Shown in pieces: positions 36,195-44,685 of a DNA stretch of 64,000 bases. Origin of the DNA: Streptomyces aculeolatus (GTDB taxonomy: Bacteria; Actinomycetota; Actinomycetes; Streptomycetales; Streptomycetaceae); assembly GCF_020400605.1 (NCBI RefSeq), contig NZ_JAINRD010000002.1, forward strand, positions 465,269 to 529,268. The letters run 5' to 3'. Every line of letters begins with the position of its first letter. Position 1 is the stretch's first letter. The translations under genes and the position numbers were made by a program. Under the pieces are notes generated by a model that did not search any database, was not told where the DNA came from, and was given only the letters and a program-made list of their open reading frames with translations.

Positions 36195-36662
36195 GTGTTC
36201 ACCACCGTCCTGATGATCGAGAAGCCGCTCGCACCCGTGGATGTGGAGATGGTCACCACGCTCCACGGTCAGGAGCCCGTCAGCTTCGTCGTGCTGCTGC
36301 AACCCCGCGGAGACCAGGGAGTGCTGTTGCGGGCGCTCGACGACGTAGCCCTCGGAGAGCTGGAGGACGCGGTCCGTGAGACGGACGAGCCGGAGGGGCA
36401 CGAGGCGCTGCCCACCGCCAGGCTGTCGCTGGAGCACTCCCTGAAGGCACTGCGCGAGAAGGGCGCGGAGGCGGTCGGCGAGATCGTCGACCGGCACCCG
36501 CTGGACCTGCTGAAGTCCGTCGTGGAGCAGACGCGGGCCGACGAGGTCATCGTGCTGACCGCGCCGCACCTGGTGGAGGAGTTCTTCCACCGCGACTGGG
36601 CGTCCCGGGCCCGGCACAAGGTCGGCGTGCCCGTGCTGAAGCTCTTCGCGCACGAGGGCTGA
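36195..36662 (+). CDS. Conserved actinobacterial protein, often called IGPS-like
   Basis: A 155-residue protein beginning MFTTVLMIEKPLAPVDVEMVTT and containing SFVVLLQPRGDQGVLLRALDDVALGELEDAV, a long helix (ARLSLEHSLKALREKGAEAVGEI) and DEVIVLTAPHLVEEFFHRDWASRARHKVGVPVLKLFAH. The last part resembles the nucleotide-binding strand-loop pattern of universal-stress proteins. Streptomyces homologues have been labelled indole-3-glycerol phosphate synthase, but none of the TIM-barrel IGPS signature is visible, so that name is doubtful. GTG follows GAAGGG. Function unknown. Confidence 0.75.
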   Translation: MFTTVLMIEKPLAPVDVEMVTTLHGQEPVSFVVLLQPRGDQGVLLRALDDVALGELEDAVRETDEPEGHEALPTARLSLEHSLKALREKGAEAVGEIVDRHPLDLLKSVVEQTRADEVIVLTAPHLVEEFFHRDWASRARHKVGVPVLKLFAHEG

Positions 36663-36673
36663 CCGCGCCGCGC

Positions 36674-36702
36674 CGGGGCGGGGGGCGGCGGCGCCCGCCC
36701 CG
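36674..36702 (+). terminator. Terminator before murC
   Basis: A 9-bp perfect stem CGGGGCGGG/CCCGCCCCG (36674-36682, 36694-36702) begins 12 nt after the preceding stop. It separates that gene from the murC-msrB unit. Confidence 0.5.
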
Positions 36703-36807
36703 GCCCCGCTCCCGCCGCCGCGTCGTGGCCCGGCACCGGAATGTCGGCGCGGGGTGCGAGAATCGTCGCGTCCCACCCGAACCCGCCAGGAAGCAGGGCG
36801 CCACCAC

Positions 36808-38217
36808 ATGACCCCGGGGATCCCGCCCACGCTGGAGAGTCCGCACTTCGTCGGCATCGGCGGCGCCGGCATGTCCGGCATCGCGAAGATCCTCGCCCAG
36901 CGCGGCGCCGCCGTCGCCGGGAGCGACGCGCGCGAGTCCGGCACCGTCGCCGCCCTCCGCGAGCTGGGCGCCGTCGTGCACCTCGGCCACGCCGCCGGGC
37001 ACCTGGACCCCGGCGCCACCGCCGTCGTCGTCTCCTCCGCCATCCGCGAGGACAACCCCGAGCTGGCCGCCGCCCGCGCGCGCGGCCTGCCCGTGGTGCA
37101 CCGCTCCGACGCGCTGGCCGCCGTCATGGACGGGCTGCGCCCGATCGCCGTCGCCGGCACCCACGGCAAGACGACGACGACCTCGATGCTCGCCGTCGCC
37201 CTGCGCACCCTCGGCCGCGACCCGTCGTACGCGATCGGCGGCGACATCGACGCCCCCGGCTCCAACGCGCACCACGGCGCCGGCGACCTCTTCGTCGCCG
37301 AGGCGGACGAGAGCGACCGCAGCTTCCACAAGTACGCGCCCGAGGTCGCCATCGTGCTCAACGTGGAGCTGGACCACCACGCCAACTACGCGTCGCTGGA
37401 GGAGATCTACGCCTCCTTCGAGACCTTCGCCGCCCGCATCGTCCCCGGCGGCAGCCTCGTCGTCTCCGCCGACCACCCCGGCGCCCGCGAGCTGACCCGC
37501 CGGCTGGCAGCCGGCGGCGTGCGCACCGTCACCTACGGCGAGTCGCCCGACGCCGACGCCCGCGTGCTCTCCGTCACCCCGCACGGCCTGGCCAGCGAGG
37601 TCACCGTCGTGCTCGACGGCGCGAAGCACACCTTCGGCGTCTCCGTCCCCGGCCGCCACTACGCCCACAACGCCGTCGCCGCCCTGGCCGCCGGCGCCGC
37701 GGCCGGCGTGCCCGCCGCGGAGCTGGCGCCGGCGCTGGCGTCCTTCACCGGCGTCGGCCGGCGGCTGCAGCCGAAGGGCACGGCCGCGGGCGTACGGGTC
37801 GTGGACACCTACGCGCACCACCCCACCGAGATGAGCGCCGACCTGGAGGCCGTACGGGCCGCGGCCGACGACGGCCACGGCGGGCGCACCGGCCGCATCC
37901 TCGTCGTCTTCCAGCCGCACCTGTTCTCGCGGACCCGCGAGCTGGGCACCGAGATGGGCCAGGCGCTCGCGCTCGCCGACGCCTCCGTCGTGCTCGGCAT
38001 CTACCCCGCCCGTGAGGACCCCATCCCCGGCGTGACCAGCGACATCATCATCGACGCGGCCCGCGCCCGGGGGGCCGACGTCACCCCCGCGCCCGACATG
38101 GCCGCGGTCCCCGGTCTCGTCGCCGGAATGGCGAAGCCCGGTGATCTCGTTCTCACCATGGGGGCAGGGGACGTCACCGAGCTGGGACCCCGGATCCTGT
38201 CCCGACTGGAGGGCTGA
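36808..38217 (+). CDS. murC: UDP-N-acetylmuramate-L-alanine ligase
   Basis: A 469-residue Mur ligase that adds L-alanine to UDP-MurNAc in peptidoglycan synthesis. Domain 1 has FVGIGGAGMSGIAKIL, the ATP P-loop is VAGTHGKTTTTSML, and EADESDRSF, NVELDHHANYAS, GRHYAHNAVAALA and FTGVGRRLQPKG follow; the C-terminal domain has VDTYAHHPTEMSADL and VFQPHLFSRTRELG. ATG has GGAAGCAGG upstream. It is outside the division cluster, as in other streptomycetes, and is followed after one nucleotide by msrB. Confidence 0.95.
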   Translation: MTPGIPPTLESPHFVGIGGAGMSGIAKILAQRGAAVAGSDARESGTVAALRELGAVVHLGHAAGHLDPGATAVVVSSAIREDNPELAAARARGLPVVHRSDALAAVMDGLRPIAVAGTHGKTTTTSMLAVALRTLGRDPSYAIGGDIDAPGSNAHHGAGDLFVAEADESDRSFHKYAPEVAIVLNVELDHHANYASLEEIYASFETFAARIVPGGSLVVSADHPGARELTRRLAAGGVRTVTYGESPDADARVLSVTPHGLASEVTVVLDGAKHTFGVSVPGRHYAHNAVAALAAGAAAGVPAAELAPALASFTGVGRRLQPKGTAAGVRVVDTYAHHPTEMSADLEAVRAAADDGHGGRTGRILVVFQPHLFSRTRELGTEMGQALALADASVVLGIYPAREDPIPGVTSDIIIDAARARGADVTPAPDMAAVPGLVAGMAKPGDLVLTMGAGDVTELGPRILSRLEG

Positions 38218-38218
38218 G

Positions 38219-38638
38219 ATGACATACGAGGTCGACAAGCCGGACGAGCAGTGGCGCACGGAGCTGTCGCCCGAGGAGTACCGCGTCCTGCGGCAGGCGG
38301 GCACCGAGCCCGCCTTTACCGGCGAGTACACCGACACCAAGGCCGAGGGCGTCTACGAGTGCCGCGCCTGTGGCGCGGAGCTCTTCCGCTCCTCGGAGAA
38401 GTTCGAGAGCCACTGCGGCTGGCCGAGCTTCTACGACCCGGCGCAGAGCGAGGCCGTCGAGCTGATCGAGGACCGCTCGCTGGGCATGGTCCGTACCGAG
38501 GTGCGCTGCGCGCGCTGCGGCTCCCACCTGGGCCATGTCTTCACCGGCGAGGGCTACCCGACGCCGACCGACCAGCGCTACTGCATCAACTCCGTCTCCC
38601 TGCGGCTGCTGCCCGCCGGCGAAACCGCCGGAGAGTAG
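38219..38638 (+). CDS. msrB: Methionine-R-sulfoxide reductase
   Basis: A 139-residue repair enzyme that reduces methionine-R-sulfoxide. Zinc is bound by two CxxC motifs (YECRACGAEL, VRCARCGSHLGHVF), and the catalytic cysteine is in RYCINSVSLRL. GGWPSF-type and DRSLGMVRTEV segments match the family. It starts 1 nt after the murC stop, so translation is likely coupled. A cell-wall and oxidative-repair pairing of this kind is not an obvious functional link. Confidence 0.94.
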   Translation: MTYEVDKPDEQWRTELSPEEYRVLRQAGTEPAFTGEYTDTKAEGVYECRACGAELFRSSEKFESHCGWPSFYDPAQSEAVELIEDRSLGMVRTEVRCARCGSHLGHVFTGEGYPTPTDQRYCINSVSLRLLPAGETAGE

Positions 38639-38648
38639 CGGCCGGGGG

Positions 38649-38689
38649 ACCTCCCGGGCCCGCCCCCGATACGTACGGGCCCGGGAGGT
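38649..38689. terminator. Strong bidirectional terminator, msrB and converging operon
   Basis: A perfect 14-bp stem (ACCTCCCGGGCCCG at 38649-38662 with 38676-38689) and a 13-nt loop lie between the msrB stop and the end of the converging secreted-protein gene. It is placed to stop both the murC-msrB transcript and the long sugar operon from the other side. Confidence 0.8.
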
Positions 38690-38709
38690 GCGAGGGCGCC
38701 GCCTAGTGC

Positions 38710-39900
38710 CTAGTCCTCGACGCGCTCGAACGGGGTCGGGGTCTCGCCCGTCCAGCGGTAGAGGTAGACCTCGCCCTCCTGCTTCTTCACGCCGTCCTCG
38801 GTGACGGCCCGGCCCTCGGCGACGTAGTAGCGGCCGTCGCCCAGCGCGTCGATGCCGTAGTTGCCGTGGAACTCCCAGCCGCGCAGGCCCGTCGCCGGGT
38901 CGTTCAGGCCCGCGTCGCGCAGGGTCAGCAGCTTGCCCGTCTCGGGCTCGGCCTGGCCCTTGATCTCGCCGCGCACCGGCTTCTTCGAGCCGTCGACGGT
39001 GAAGAACGAGTAGTTCGGGAAGCCCTGCTTCACACCGTCGTAGACCGCCATGATCCAGTTGCGGGTGTACGGGTCGTACTGGAGGTTCTGCACGCCGTAG
39101 GTGGTGTTGCCGGTGTACGCGAAGTACTTGCCGTCGGTCCGCTTCGGCCCGCTGCGGTGCGGGTCGGCCTGCGACAGCGGGCGCTCGTAGCGGCGCCAGT
39201 CGCGCACGTCGTACTCCAGGACCACCTGGTGGTCGTTGTCCGCGCGCGCGGTGTTGGAGTACACCCCGTACGCGACCATCAGCTTCTGCACCCCGCCGCG
39301 CTTGCCGAACTCCGGGCCGAAGGAGACGCCGTCGATGCCGGAGCAGCCGTAGCGGTGGTCGGGGGTGTTCGCGGTGTCGCCGTCGAAGACGCCGTCGCCG
39401 TTCATGTCGGCGGTGAAGTCCTCGACGACCTCCTCCAGGTGGACGGCCGTCATCACGCCGTCGGTCTCGGCGTCCATGCCGACCCGGTCGATCTTGTCCA
39501 CGTCGAAGATGGCGATGTAGAAGGCCTCTTCCGCCTTGTACTCCAGCGAGCCGTAGACGCGGCCGTCGCGGTTGTTCAGGTCGATGTCGCCGAGGTGGCC
39601 GGTGAGGCCCTCGACGGTGCCGACGACGTTGCCCTCCAGGTCGGTCTTGACCAGCATCTGCGTGAACGACCAGTAGACGTAGCCGCGTTCGGTGTCGACG
39701 GTGACGCCCTGGACGTGGCTCGTCGGCCACGCCCCGCCCTTGATATGGGTGGGCAGGTCGGTCGGGAGCGGCTTCGCCGCGGGGGAGGCTTCGGCGGGTG
39801 CGGTGGCGGCGATGCCTGCCGGGGCGGCGGTGAGCAGGAGGGCGGGGACGGCTATGCCGGCGACGACGGCCGTTTTGGCCGTACGGAACTTGCCGCGCAT
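38710..39900 (-). CDS. Secreted protein with EF-hand-like motif, propeller-like
   Basis: A 396-residue exported protein: Sec signal (AVVAGIAVPALLLTAAPAGIAA) after a basic start. The mature part repeats short beta blades (VQGVTVDTERGYVYWSF, LGDIDLNNRDGRVYGSL, NLQYDPYTRNWIMAVYDG, GNYGIDALGDGRYYVAEG), suggesting a beta-propeller. ADMNGDGVFDGDTANTPD has the D-x-N-x-D-G-x-x-D pattern of calcium-binding loops. ATG at 39900 has AAAGGA at 8 nt. It begins only 20 nt after the dehydrogenase stop, so it may be the last gene of the sugar operon. No catalytic motif was recognised. Confidence 0.7.
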   Translation of the reverse strand: MRGKFRTAKTAVVAGIAVPALLLTAAPAGIAATAPAEASPAAKPLPTDLPTHIKGGAWPTSHVQGVTVDTERGYVYWSFTQMLVKTDLEGNVVGTVEGLTGHLGDIDLNNRDGRVYGSLEYKAEEAFYIAIFDVDKIDRVGMDAETDGVMTAVHLEEVVEDFTADMNGDGVFDGDTANTPDHRYGCSGIDGVSFGPEFGKRGGVQKLMVAYGVYSNTARADNDHQVVLEYDVRDWRRYERPLSQADPHRSGPKRTDGKYFAYTGNTTYGVQNLQYDPYTRNWIMAVYDGVKQGFPNYSFFTVDGSKKPVRGEIKGQAEPETGKLLTLRDAGLNDPATGLRGWEFHGNYGIDALGDGRYYVAEGRAVTEDGVKKQEGEVYLYRWTGETPTPFERVED

Positions 39901-39920
39901 GCGGGTTCCTTTCCACGGGT

Positions 39921-40949
39921 TCATCTGGTGAGCACTTCCGGATTCGCGCAGTGGACCAGGGGCCGGCCGGCCAGGTGATGGCCGACCTCGGCGGCCACCA
40001 TGCCGGCCGCGTTGTGGGCGGTCTGGCGGCTGGCGCCGGCCAGGTGGGGGGTCATCACGACGCCCGGGGTACGGGGCAGTCGCGAGTCGGTGGGCAGCGG
40101 TTCGGCGGGGAACACGTCGAACGCGGCGCCGAAGAGGCGGCCTTCGTCGAGGGCGTCGCAGACCGCGTCGTAGTCGACGAGGGAGCCGCGGGCGCAGTTG
40201 ACGACGATGCCGCCGGGGGGCATGAGGCCGATCAGCTCGCGGGAGATCAGCCCCTCCGTCTCGGGGGTGGCACGGGCGTGCACCGTGACGAAAGCGGAAC
40301 GATTCATCAGCTCGGGCAGCTCGACCAGTTCGTCCGGAGCGACGGCCGCCGCGTCGGCGAACGGGTCGGCGACGAGCACGCGGGCGCCGAAGCCGCGGGC
40401 GATCCGCGCCACGCGGGAGCCGATGGCGCCGTAGCCGACGATGCCGACGGTGCTGCCCTCCAGCTCCGGGCCGACGGCCTCGTAGCGGTAGTAGTCGCCG
40501 CGCCAGGTGCCGGCCGCCAGGTCCGCGTGGACCTCGGGGATCCGGCGGGCGGCGGCGAGCATGAGGGCCACGGTGTGCTCGGCGGTGGCCGTGGCGTTGC
40601 GGCCGGGGGCGAAGGTGACGGCCACGCCGTGGCGGGTGGCGGCGTCGAGGTTGGCGTTGACGGGCCCGCCGCGGCTGACGCAGAACAGCCGCAGGGCGGG
40701 GCTGGCGGCGAGGATCCGCTCGGTCAGCGGCGCCATCTGCGTCACGCAGACCTCGACGCCGTCCAGTGCCTCGATGAGCTGGTCCTCCGTCCCGGACGCC
40801 TCGCGGACCTCGGCCACGGGACCGAACGGCTCCACGGGCCAGGGCAGGGTCAGCTCGCGGAACTCGGCGCCCGGGGCGACCGGGCGCAGGCGGTCGAGGA
40901 GCAGGTCGTTGCGGACGAAGTGGTCGCCGGCGGCGAGGATGGCGGTCAC
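39921..40949 (-). CDS. D-2-hydroxyacid dehydrogenase family protein
   Basis: A 342-residue NAD(P)-dependent enzyme. The Rossmann motif is STVGIVGYGAIGSRVARI near residue 175. The catalytic arginine is in VNCARGSLVDYD, the glutamate in FDVFPAEPLP and the histidine in VMTPHLAGAS. The N-terminal part contains RLFCVSRGGPVNANLDAA, a variant substrate-domain loop. It reduces or oxidises a 2-keto/2-hydroxy acid; which one is unknown. GTG start overlaps the phosphatase stop by 4 nt, so it belongs to the sugar operon. Confidence 0.82.
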   Translation of the reverse strand: MTAILAAGDHFVRNDLLLDRLRPVAPGAEFRELTLPWPVEPFGPVAEVREASGTEDQLIEALDGVEVCVTQMAPLTERILAASPALRLFCVSRGGPVNANLDAATRHGVAVTFAPGRNATATAEHTVALMLAAARRIPEVHADLAAGTWRGDYYRYEAVGPELEGSTVGIVGYGAIGSRVARIARGFGARVLVADPFADAAAVAPDELVELPELMNRSAFVTVHARATPETEGLISRELIGLMPPGGIVVNCARGSLVDYDAVCDALDEGRLFGAAFDVFPAEPLPTDSRLPRTPGVVMTPHLAGASRQTAHNAAGMVAAEVGHHLAGRPLVHCANPEVLTR

Positions 40950-41614
40950 GCGGGGACTCCGGGGGTCACGGGGCGGTTCAGCGTCAGCAGCGAGGGGGTG
41001 CCGTCGCTGAGGACCAGTTCGTTGAGGGCGCAGTTGGCCAGCCGGGGGAAGCGGCGGCGGTAGTCGCTCAGCGGCAGGTCGAGCAGCCGGCACAGGGTGA
41101 GCCGGATGGCCGTGGAGTGGGCGACGACGAGTATCCGGCCGCCGCCCTGCCCGCCGTTGCCTCTCCCGCCGCCGCCCTGCCCGCCGGCGTCGTGCTCCGC
41201 GCGCAGGTCGGTGAGGAAGGCGACGTACCGCTCGACGACCGCCGCCGGATCCTCCCCCTCGGGGAAGTGGCTGGCCACCGGGTCGGCCTCGAACGACGCC
41301 ACCGCCTCGGGCATCCGCTCGCGCATCTCGGCGCGGGTCAGCCCCTCGGCGACGCCGAAGTCCAGCTCGCGCAGCCGCGGGTCGAGGCGCAGCGGCAGCC
41401 CGGCGCGGGCCGCGCTGTCCGCCGCCGTCTGCCGGCAGCGCAGCATGGGGGAGGACCACACGGCGGTGAGGCCCGCCTGGGCCGCCCAGTCGGCGAGGGC
41501 GGCGGCCTGGTCGCGGCCGTGGTCGGTGAGGTCGATGTCGGTGGCACCGGCGTAGCGGTTCTCACCGTGCCAGACGCTCTCCCCGTGCCGGACGAAGATG
41601 ACGTTGAGGCTCAA
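40946..41614 (-). CDS. Histidine phosphatase family protein
   Basis: A 222-residue phosphoglycerate-mutase-like phosphatase. The phospho-histidine motif is IFVRHGESVWHGENRY, followed by DIDLTDHGRDQAAALADW, and the second histidine is in ILVVAHSTAIRLTL. A TTG start at 41614 is chosen: GAAAGGA lies 7 nt upstream and the TTGA overlaps the upstream kinase stop. It also overlaps the dehydrogenase start. In this operon it may dephosphorylate a sugar phosphate, opposite to the kinases; this is inference. A Gly/Gln-rich insertion lies near residue 160. Confidence 0.82.
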   Translation of the reverse strand: MSLNVIFVRHGESVWHGENRYAGATDIDLTDHGRDQAAALADWAAQAGLTAVWSSPMLRCRQTAADSAARAGLPLRLDPRLRELDFGVAEGLTRAEMRERMPEAVASFEADPVASHFPEGEDPAAVVERYVAFLTDLRAEHDAGGQGGGGRGNGGQGGGRILVVAHSTAIRLTLCRLLDLPLSDYRRRFPRLANCALNELVLSDGTPSLLTLNRPVTPGVPA

Positions 41615-43152
41615 GACGCGGTCCTTTCTCGTGCGTGTGCCGCGACGACCTCGGGCAGCCAGCCGCGCCGGGCCAGCAGGTCGACGAGCCGGACGTAGCC
41701 CTCGTCGTGGGCGGATCGGTACGAGTCGCGGGGCTCGACGGTGCGGTCGGCCCGGACCATCGCGGCGGCGGCGCGGTCCAGGGCGGCGCCCGCGCCGGGG
41801 CTGTCGCCCGCGCCGCCGTCGTTGCTCCCGCCGGTGCCGTCGAGGGCGGCGGCGGCCAGGACGGCCATGCCGAGCGCCGGCTGCGCGTTGCGCGGCAGCG
41901 TCACCGGGCGGCGCAGGACGTCGGCGCGGAGCTGGTTCCACACCGGGTTGCGGGTCGCGCCGCCGGTGAGGACGACGGCCCCGGTGGCGGGCGCGCCGAG
42001 CAGGTCGGCGTAGTCGAAGCAGAGGCGCTCGACGTACGCGGCCCCCTGGAGCAGCGCCGCGAAGTCCTCGGCGCCGCTCGTCGCCTCCCGGCTGCGGAAC
42101 GCCGTCGCGCCGGGCGCGACGAACGGGAACCGCTCACCGGGCGAGACCAGCGGGTAGCGCAGCAGCCCGGTCGGCAGCAGCTCCGCCGCGTCGGCTGTCA
42201 GCCGGTCCAGGTCGGCGCCGGCGAACTCCCGCGCCACCAGCCCGGCCCCGACGCTCGACGCGCCGCCGGGCAGCCAGGTGCCCGCGGGCGAGCGGTGCGA
42301 GTACATGACGCCCGCCGGGTCGTGGACCAGCTCCGCGGTCACGCCCTTGAGCACCAGCGTGGTGCCCATGACGGAGTTCCAGCTGCCCACCGCGGTGGCC
42401 CCGGAGCCCAATTGGGCCGCGCAGCCGTCGGTCATGCCGGCGACCACGGGGGTGCCCGCGAGCAGGCCGGTCTCCTCGGCCGCCGCGGCCGAGACCTCCC
42501 CGAGCACGGTGCCGGGCGGCACCAGCCCCGGGAGCACCTCGGCGGGGATGCCGAGGTCGGCGAAGACCTTCTCCGGCCAGGCCACGGCGGCCGCGTCGGC
42601 GCCGGTCTTGAGCGCGTTGCTGGTGTCGGCGGGCACGTCGTGGCCGACGAGCCGGCGGTTGACCACGTCGCTCTGGTGGGCCAGTCGCCACCCGTCCGCC
42701 GCCGCCCGCGGATGGGCGTCGAGCAGCCAGCGCAGCTTGGGCAGCCCCCAGGAGCGCTGCACCCGCCGGTAGCCGGCCCGGGTCCACTGCGCCTCGCCGG
42801 CCTCGTTGACCTTCTCGGCCTCGGCGGCGGCGCGCCCGTCGTCGTACATGAGCGCGGGCGTGACGGCGTGCCCGCGCCGGTCGGTCAGGGTGACGGTGCC
42901 GGAGGTGGCGTCGACGGCCACGGCCCGGATCCGGCGCGGATCGGCGCCCGCGGCGCGGGCCTGGCCGATCGCGGCGCACACCGCGCGCCACCACTCGTCC
43001 GGGTCCTGCTCGTGGCGGTCGCCCCGCCGGTCGCTGGTCAGCGGGGCCGTACCCGCGCCGAGCAGCTGCCCGGCGGAGTCGGCGGCCACCGCGCGGACGC
43101 CCTGCGTGCCCAGGTCGATGCCGAGCCAGGCGTCCTGAGCCGGGTCGGTCAT
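41611..43152 (-). CDS. FGGY-family carbohydrate kinase 1
   Basis: A 513-residue sugar kinase. The N-terminal phosphate loop is LGIDLGTQGVRAVAAD, and AVAVDATSGTVTLTD, GMTDGCAAQLGSG, MGTTLVLKG, TWLPGGASSVGAG and the C-terminal FGGY signature region VVLTGGATRNPVWNQLRADVLRRPV follow. The family phosphorylates sugars or polyols such as xylulose, ribulose, glycerol or erythritol; the substrate cannot be read from sequence. ATG overlaps the stop of the other FGGY kinase (ATGA). Two different FGGY enzymes in one operon imply two phosphorylation steps or a heteromeric enzyme. Confidence 0.86.
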   Translation of the reverse strand: MTDPAQDAWLGIDLGTQGVRAVAADSAGQLLGAGTAPLTSDRRGDRHEQDPDEWWRAVCAAIGQARAAGADPRRIRAVAVDATSGTVTLTDRRGHAVTPALMYDDGRAAAEAEKVNEAGEAQWTRAGYRRVQRSWGLPKLRWLLDAHPRAAADGWRLAHQSDVVNRRLVGHDVPADTSNALKTGADAAAVAWPEKVFADLGIPAEVLPGLVPPGTVLGEVSAAAAEETGLLAGTPVVAGMTDGCAAQLGSGATAVGSWNSVMGTTLVLKGVTAELVHDPAGVMYSHRSPAGTWLPGGASSVGAGLVAREFAGADLDRLTADAAELLPTGLLRYPLVSPGERFPFVAPGATAFRSREATSGAEDFAALLQGAAYVERLCFDYADLLGAPATGAVVLTGGATRNPVWNQLRADVLRRPVTLPRNAQPALGMAVLAAAALDGTGGSNDGGAGDSPGAGAALDRAAAAMVRADRTVEPRDSYRSAHDEGYVRLVDLLARRGWLPEVVAAHARERTAS

Positions 43153-44681
43153 GCGCCGGCTCCGGCGGAGTGCGCAGGGCCGTTCCCGTCGGCCGTACGC
43201 CCGCCGCCCAGCTCCCACACCGGCCGGTGCAGCTCGCGCAGCCGGAGGAACTCGGCGTAGCGGCCGTCGGCGGCGCGGGCGGGGTCCGGTTCGTACGACG
43301 CGGCGATACGCACCTGGTGGGCCGCCGCGGTCGCGAAGTCCGGCTCCCGGCCGGTGGCGACCGCGCCGGTCAGCCACGCGCCGCGGGCGCCGATCTCGGT
43401 GTCCGCGGGGATCGCCACGGGCACGCCCGTGACGTCGGAGATCAGCCGCATCCAGAAGCCGCTGCGGGTGCCGCCGCCGCTGAGGGTCAGCAGGTCCGGC
43501 TCGGCGGGGGAGGCGGCGAGGCAGTCGCGGATCGCCAGGGTGACGCCCTCCACCACCGCGCGGGCCACGTCCTCCCGGGCGCTGTCCAGCGACAGGCCGG
43601 TCAGGGAGCCGCGGGCGGCCGGGTCGAAGAACGGCGCGCGCTCACCCGCGGGGGAGAGGTACGGCATGAACCGCACCCCGGCGGTGTCCGCGGCGCCCTG
43701 CTCGGCCAGCTCCATCAGCTCGGCGGCCGAGGCCAGCCCGAGGAGCTTCGCGCCCCAGTCGAGCATGTCGCCGCCGCTCATGGTGGGGAACGCGCGCAGG
43801 TAGTGGCCCGGGACGCCGAGCGGGACGGTGATGCCCACCGGCTCGCCCGGGGCGGGGGGCGCGTCGGTGACGATCTCGGTGGAGAGCGTGGTGCCGAGGA
43901 TGGTGCACGCGCGGCCCGCGGCGACCGCGCCGGAGCCGATCGCGGTGGCGCAGATGTCGTACGGCGCCAGCACCACGGGGATGCCCTCCGGCAGCCCCGT
44001 CTCGGCGGCGGCCGCGTCGTCCAGCGCGGTGACGCGGTGGTCGTCGTCGCGCAGCGGCGGCAGCAGGTCGCGGGCCCACTCCACCCCGTACAGCTCGAAC
44101 AGCCGGTCCGACCAGGTGCGTGCGGCGATGTCCAGGAACGGCGCCGCGGCCTCCGACTCGTCCACGGCCGCCTGCCGGGTGAGCCGGTAGAACAGCCAGC
44201 CGCCGCAGGTCAGCAGGTGCCGGGAGCGGGCGACGCGGTCCGGGTCGTGCGCCCGCAGCCAGGTCAGGACCGCGTTCGGCATGCCGGTGGAGATCCGCGA
44301 GCCGCAGATGCGGAACGCCTCCTCCACGGTCCCGTCCCGCTCCCAGTCGCCGACGATGCCGGCGGCGCGGCCGTCGTTCCAGAGCACCGCGGGGCCCGTG
44401 GGCCGGCCGTCGCCGTCGATCAGCCAGGCCCCGTCGCCCTGCCCGGTGACCGCGGCGAACGCGGGCGGCGCGGGCAGCGCCGCGACCACCTCCCGTACGG
44501 CGGAGGCCACCGCGTCCCACACGTCGGCCATGTCCTGCTCGGCCCAACCCGGCCGGGGCCGCGTCACCCGGGTCGGGCGCCGGGCGACCATCAGCTCCGC
44601 GCCGTCCGGGCCGTAGCCGACGACCTTGACGACGGTGGTGCCGGCGTCGATCGCGATCGCGGTCAGGTCCGCTGCCCCCAT
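43149..44681 (-). CDS. FGGY-family carbohydrate kinase 2
   Basis: A 510-residue kinase that differs clearly from its neighbour. Its phosphate loop is AIAIDAGTTVVKVVGYGPDG. Other landmarks are VTGQGDGAWLIDGDGRPTG, ILGTTLSTEIVTD, FPTMSGGDMLDWG, MPYLSPAGERAPFFDPAARG and LLTLSGGGTRSGFWMRLISDV with GARGAWLTGAVA. The ATG starts 4 nt after the permease stop and its end overlaps kinase 1. The GQGDGAWL and MPYLSPAGERAPF motifs resemble xylulokinase/L-xylulokinase-like members. Substrate unknown. Confidence 0.86.
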   Translation of the reverse strand: MGAADLTAIAIDAGTTVVKVVGYGPDGAELMVARRPTRVTRPRPGWAEQDMADVWDAVASAVREVVAALPAPPAFAAVTGQGDGAWLIDGDGRPTGPAVLWNDGRAAGIVGDWERDGTVEEAFRICGSRISTGMPNAVLTWLRAHDPDRVARSRHLLTCGGWLFYRLTRQAAVDESEAAAPFLDIAARTWSDRLFELYGVEWARDLLPPLRDDDHRVTALDDAAAAETGLPEGIPVVLAPYDICATAIGSGAVAAGRACTILGTTLSTEIVTDAPPAPGEPVGITVPLGVPGHYLRAFPTMSGGDMLDWGAKLLGLASAAELMELAEQGAADTAGVRFMPYLSPAGERAPFFDPAARGSLTGLSLDSAREDVARAVVEGVTLAIRDCLAASPAEPDLLTLSGGGTRSGFWMRLISDVTGVPVAIPADTEIGARGAWLTGAVATGREPDFATAAAHQVRIAASYEPDPARAADGRYAEFLRLRELHRPVWELGGGRTADGNGPAHSAGAGA

Positions 44682-44685
44682 GTCG

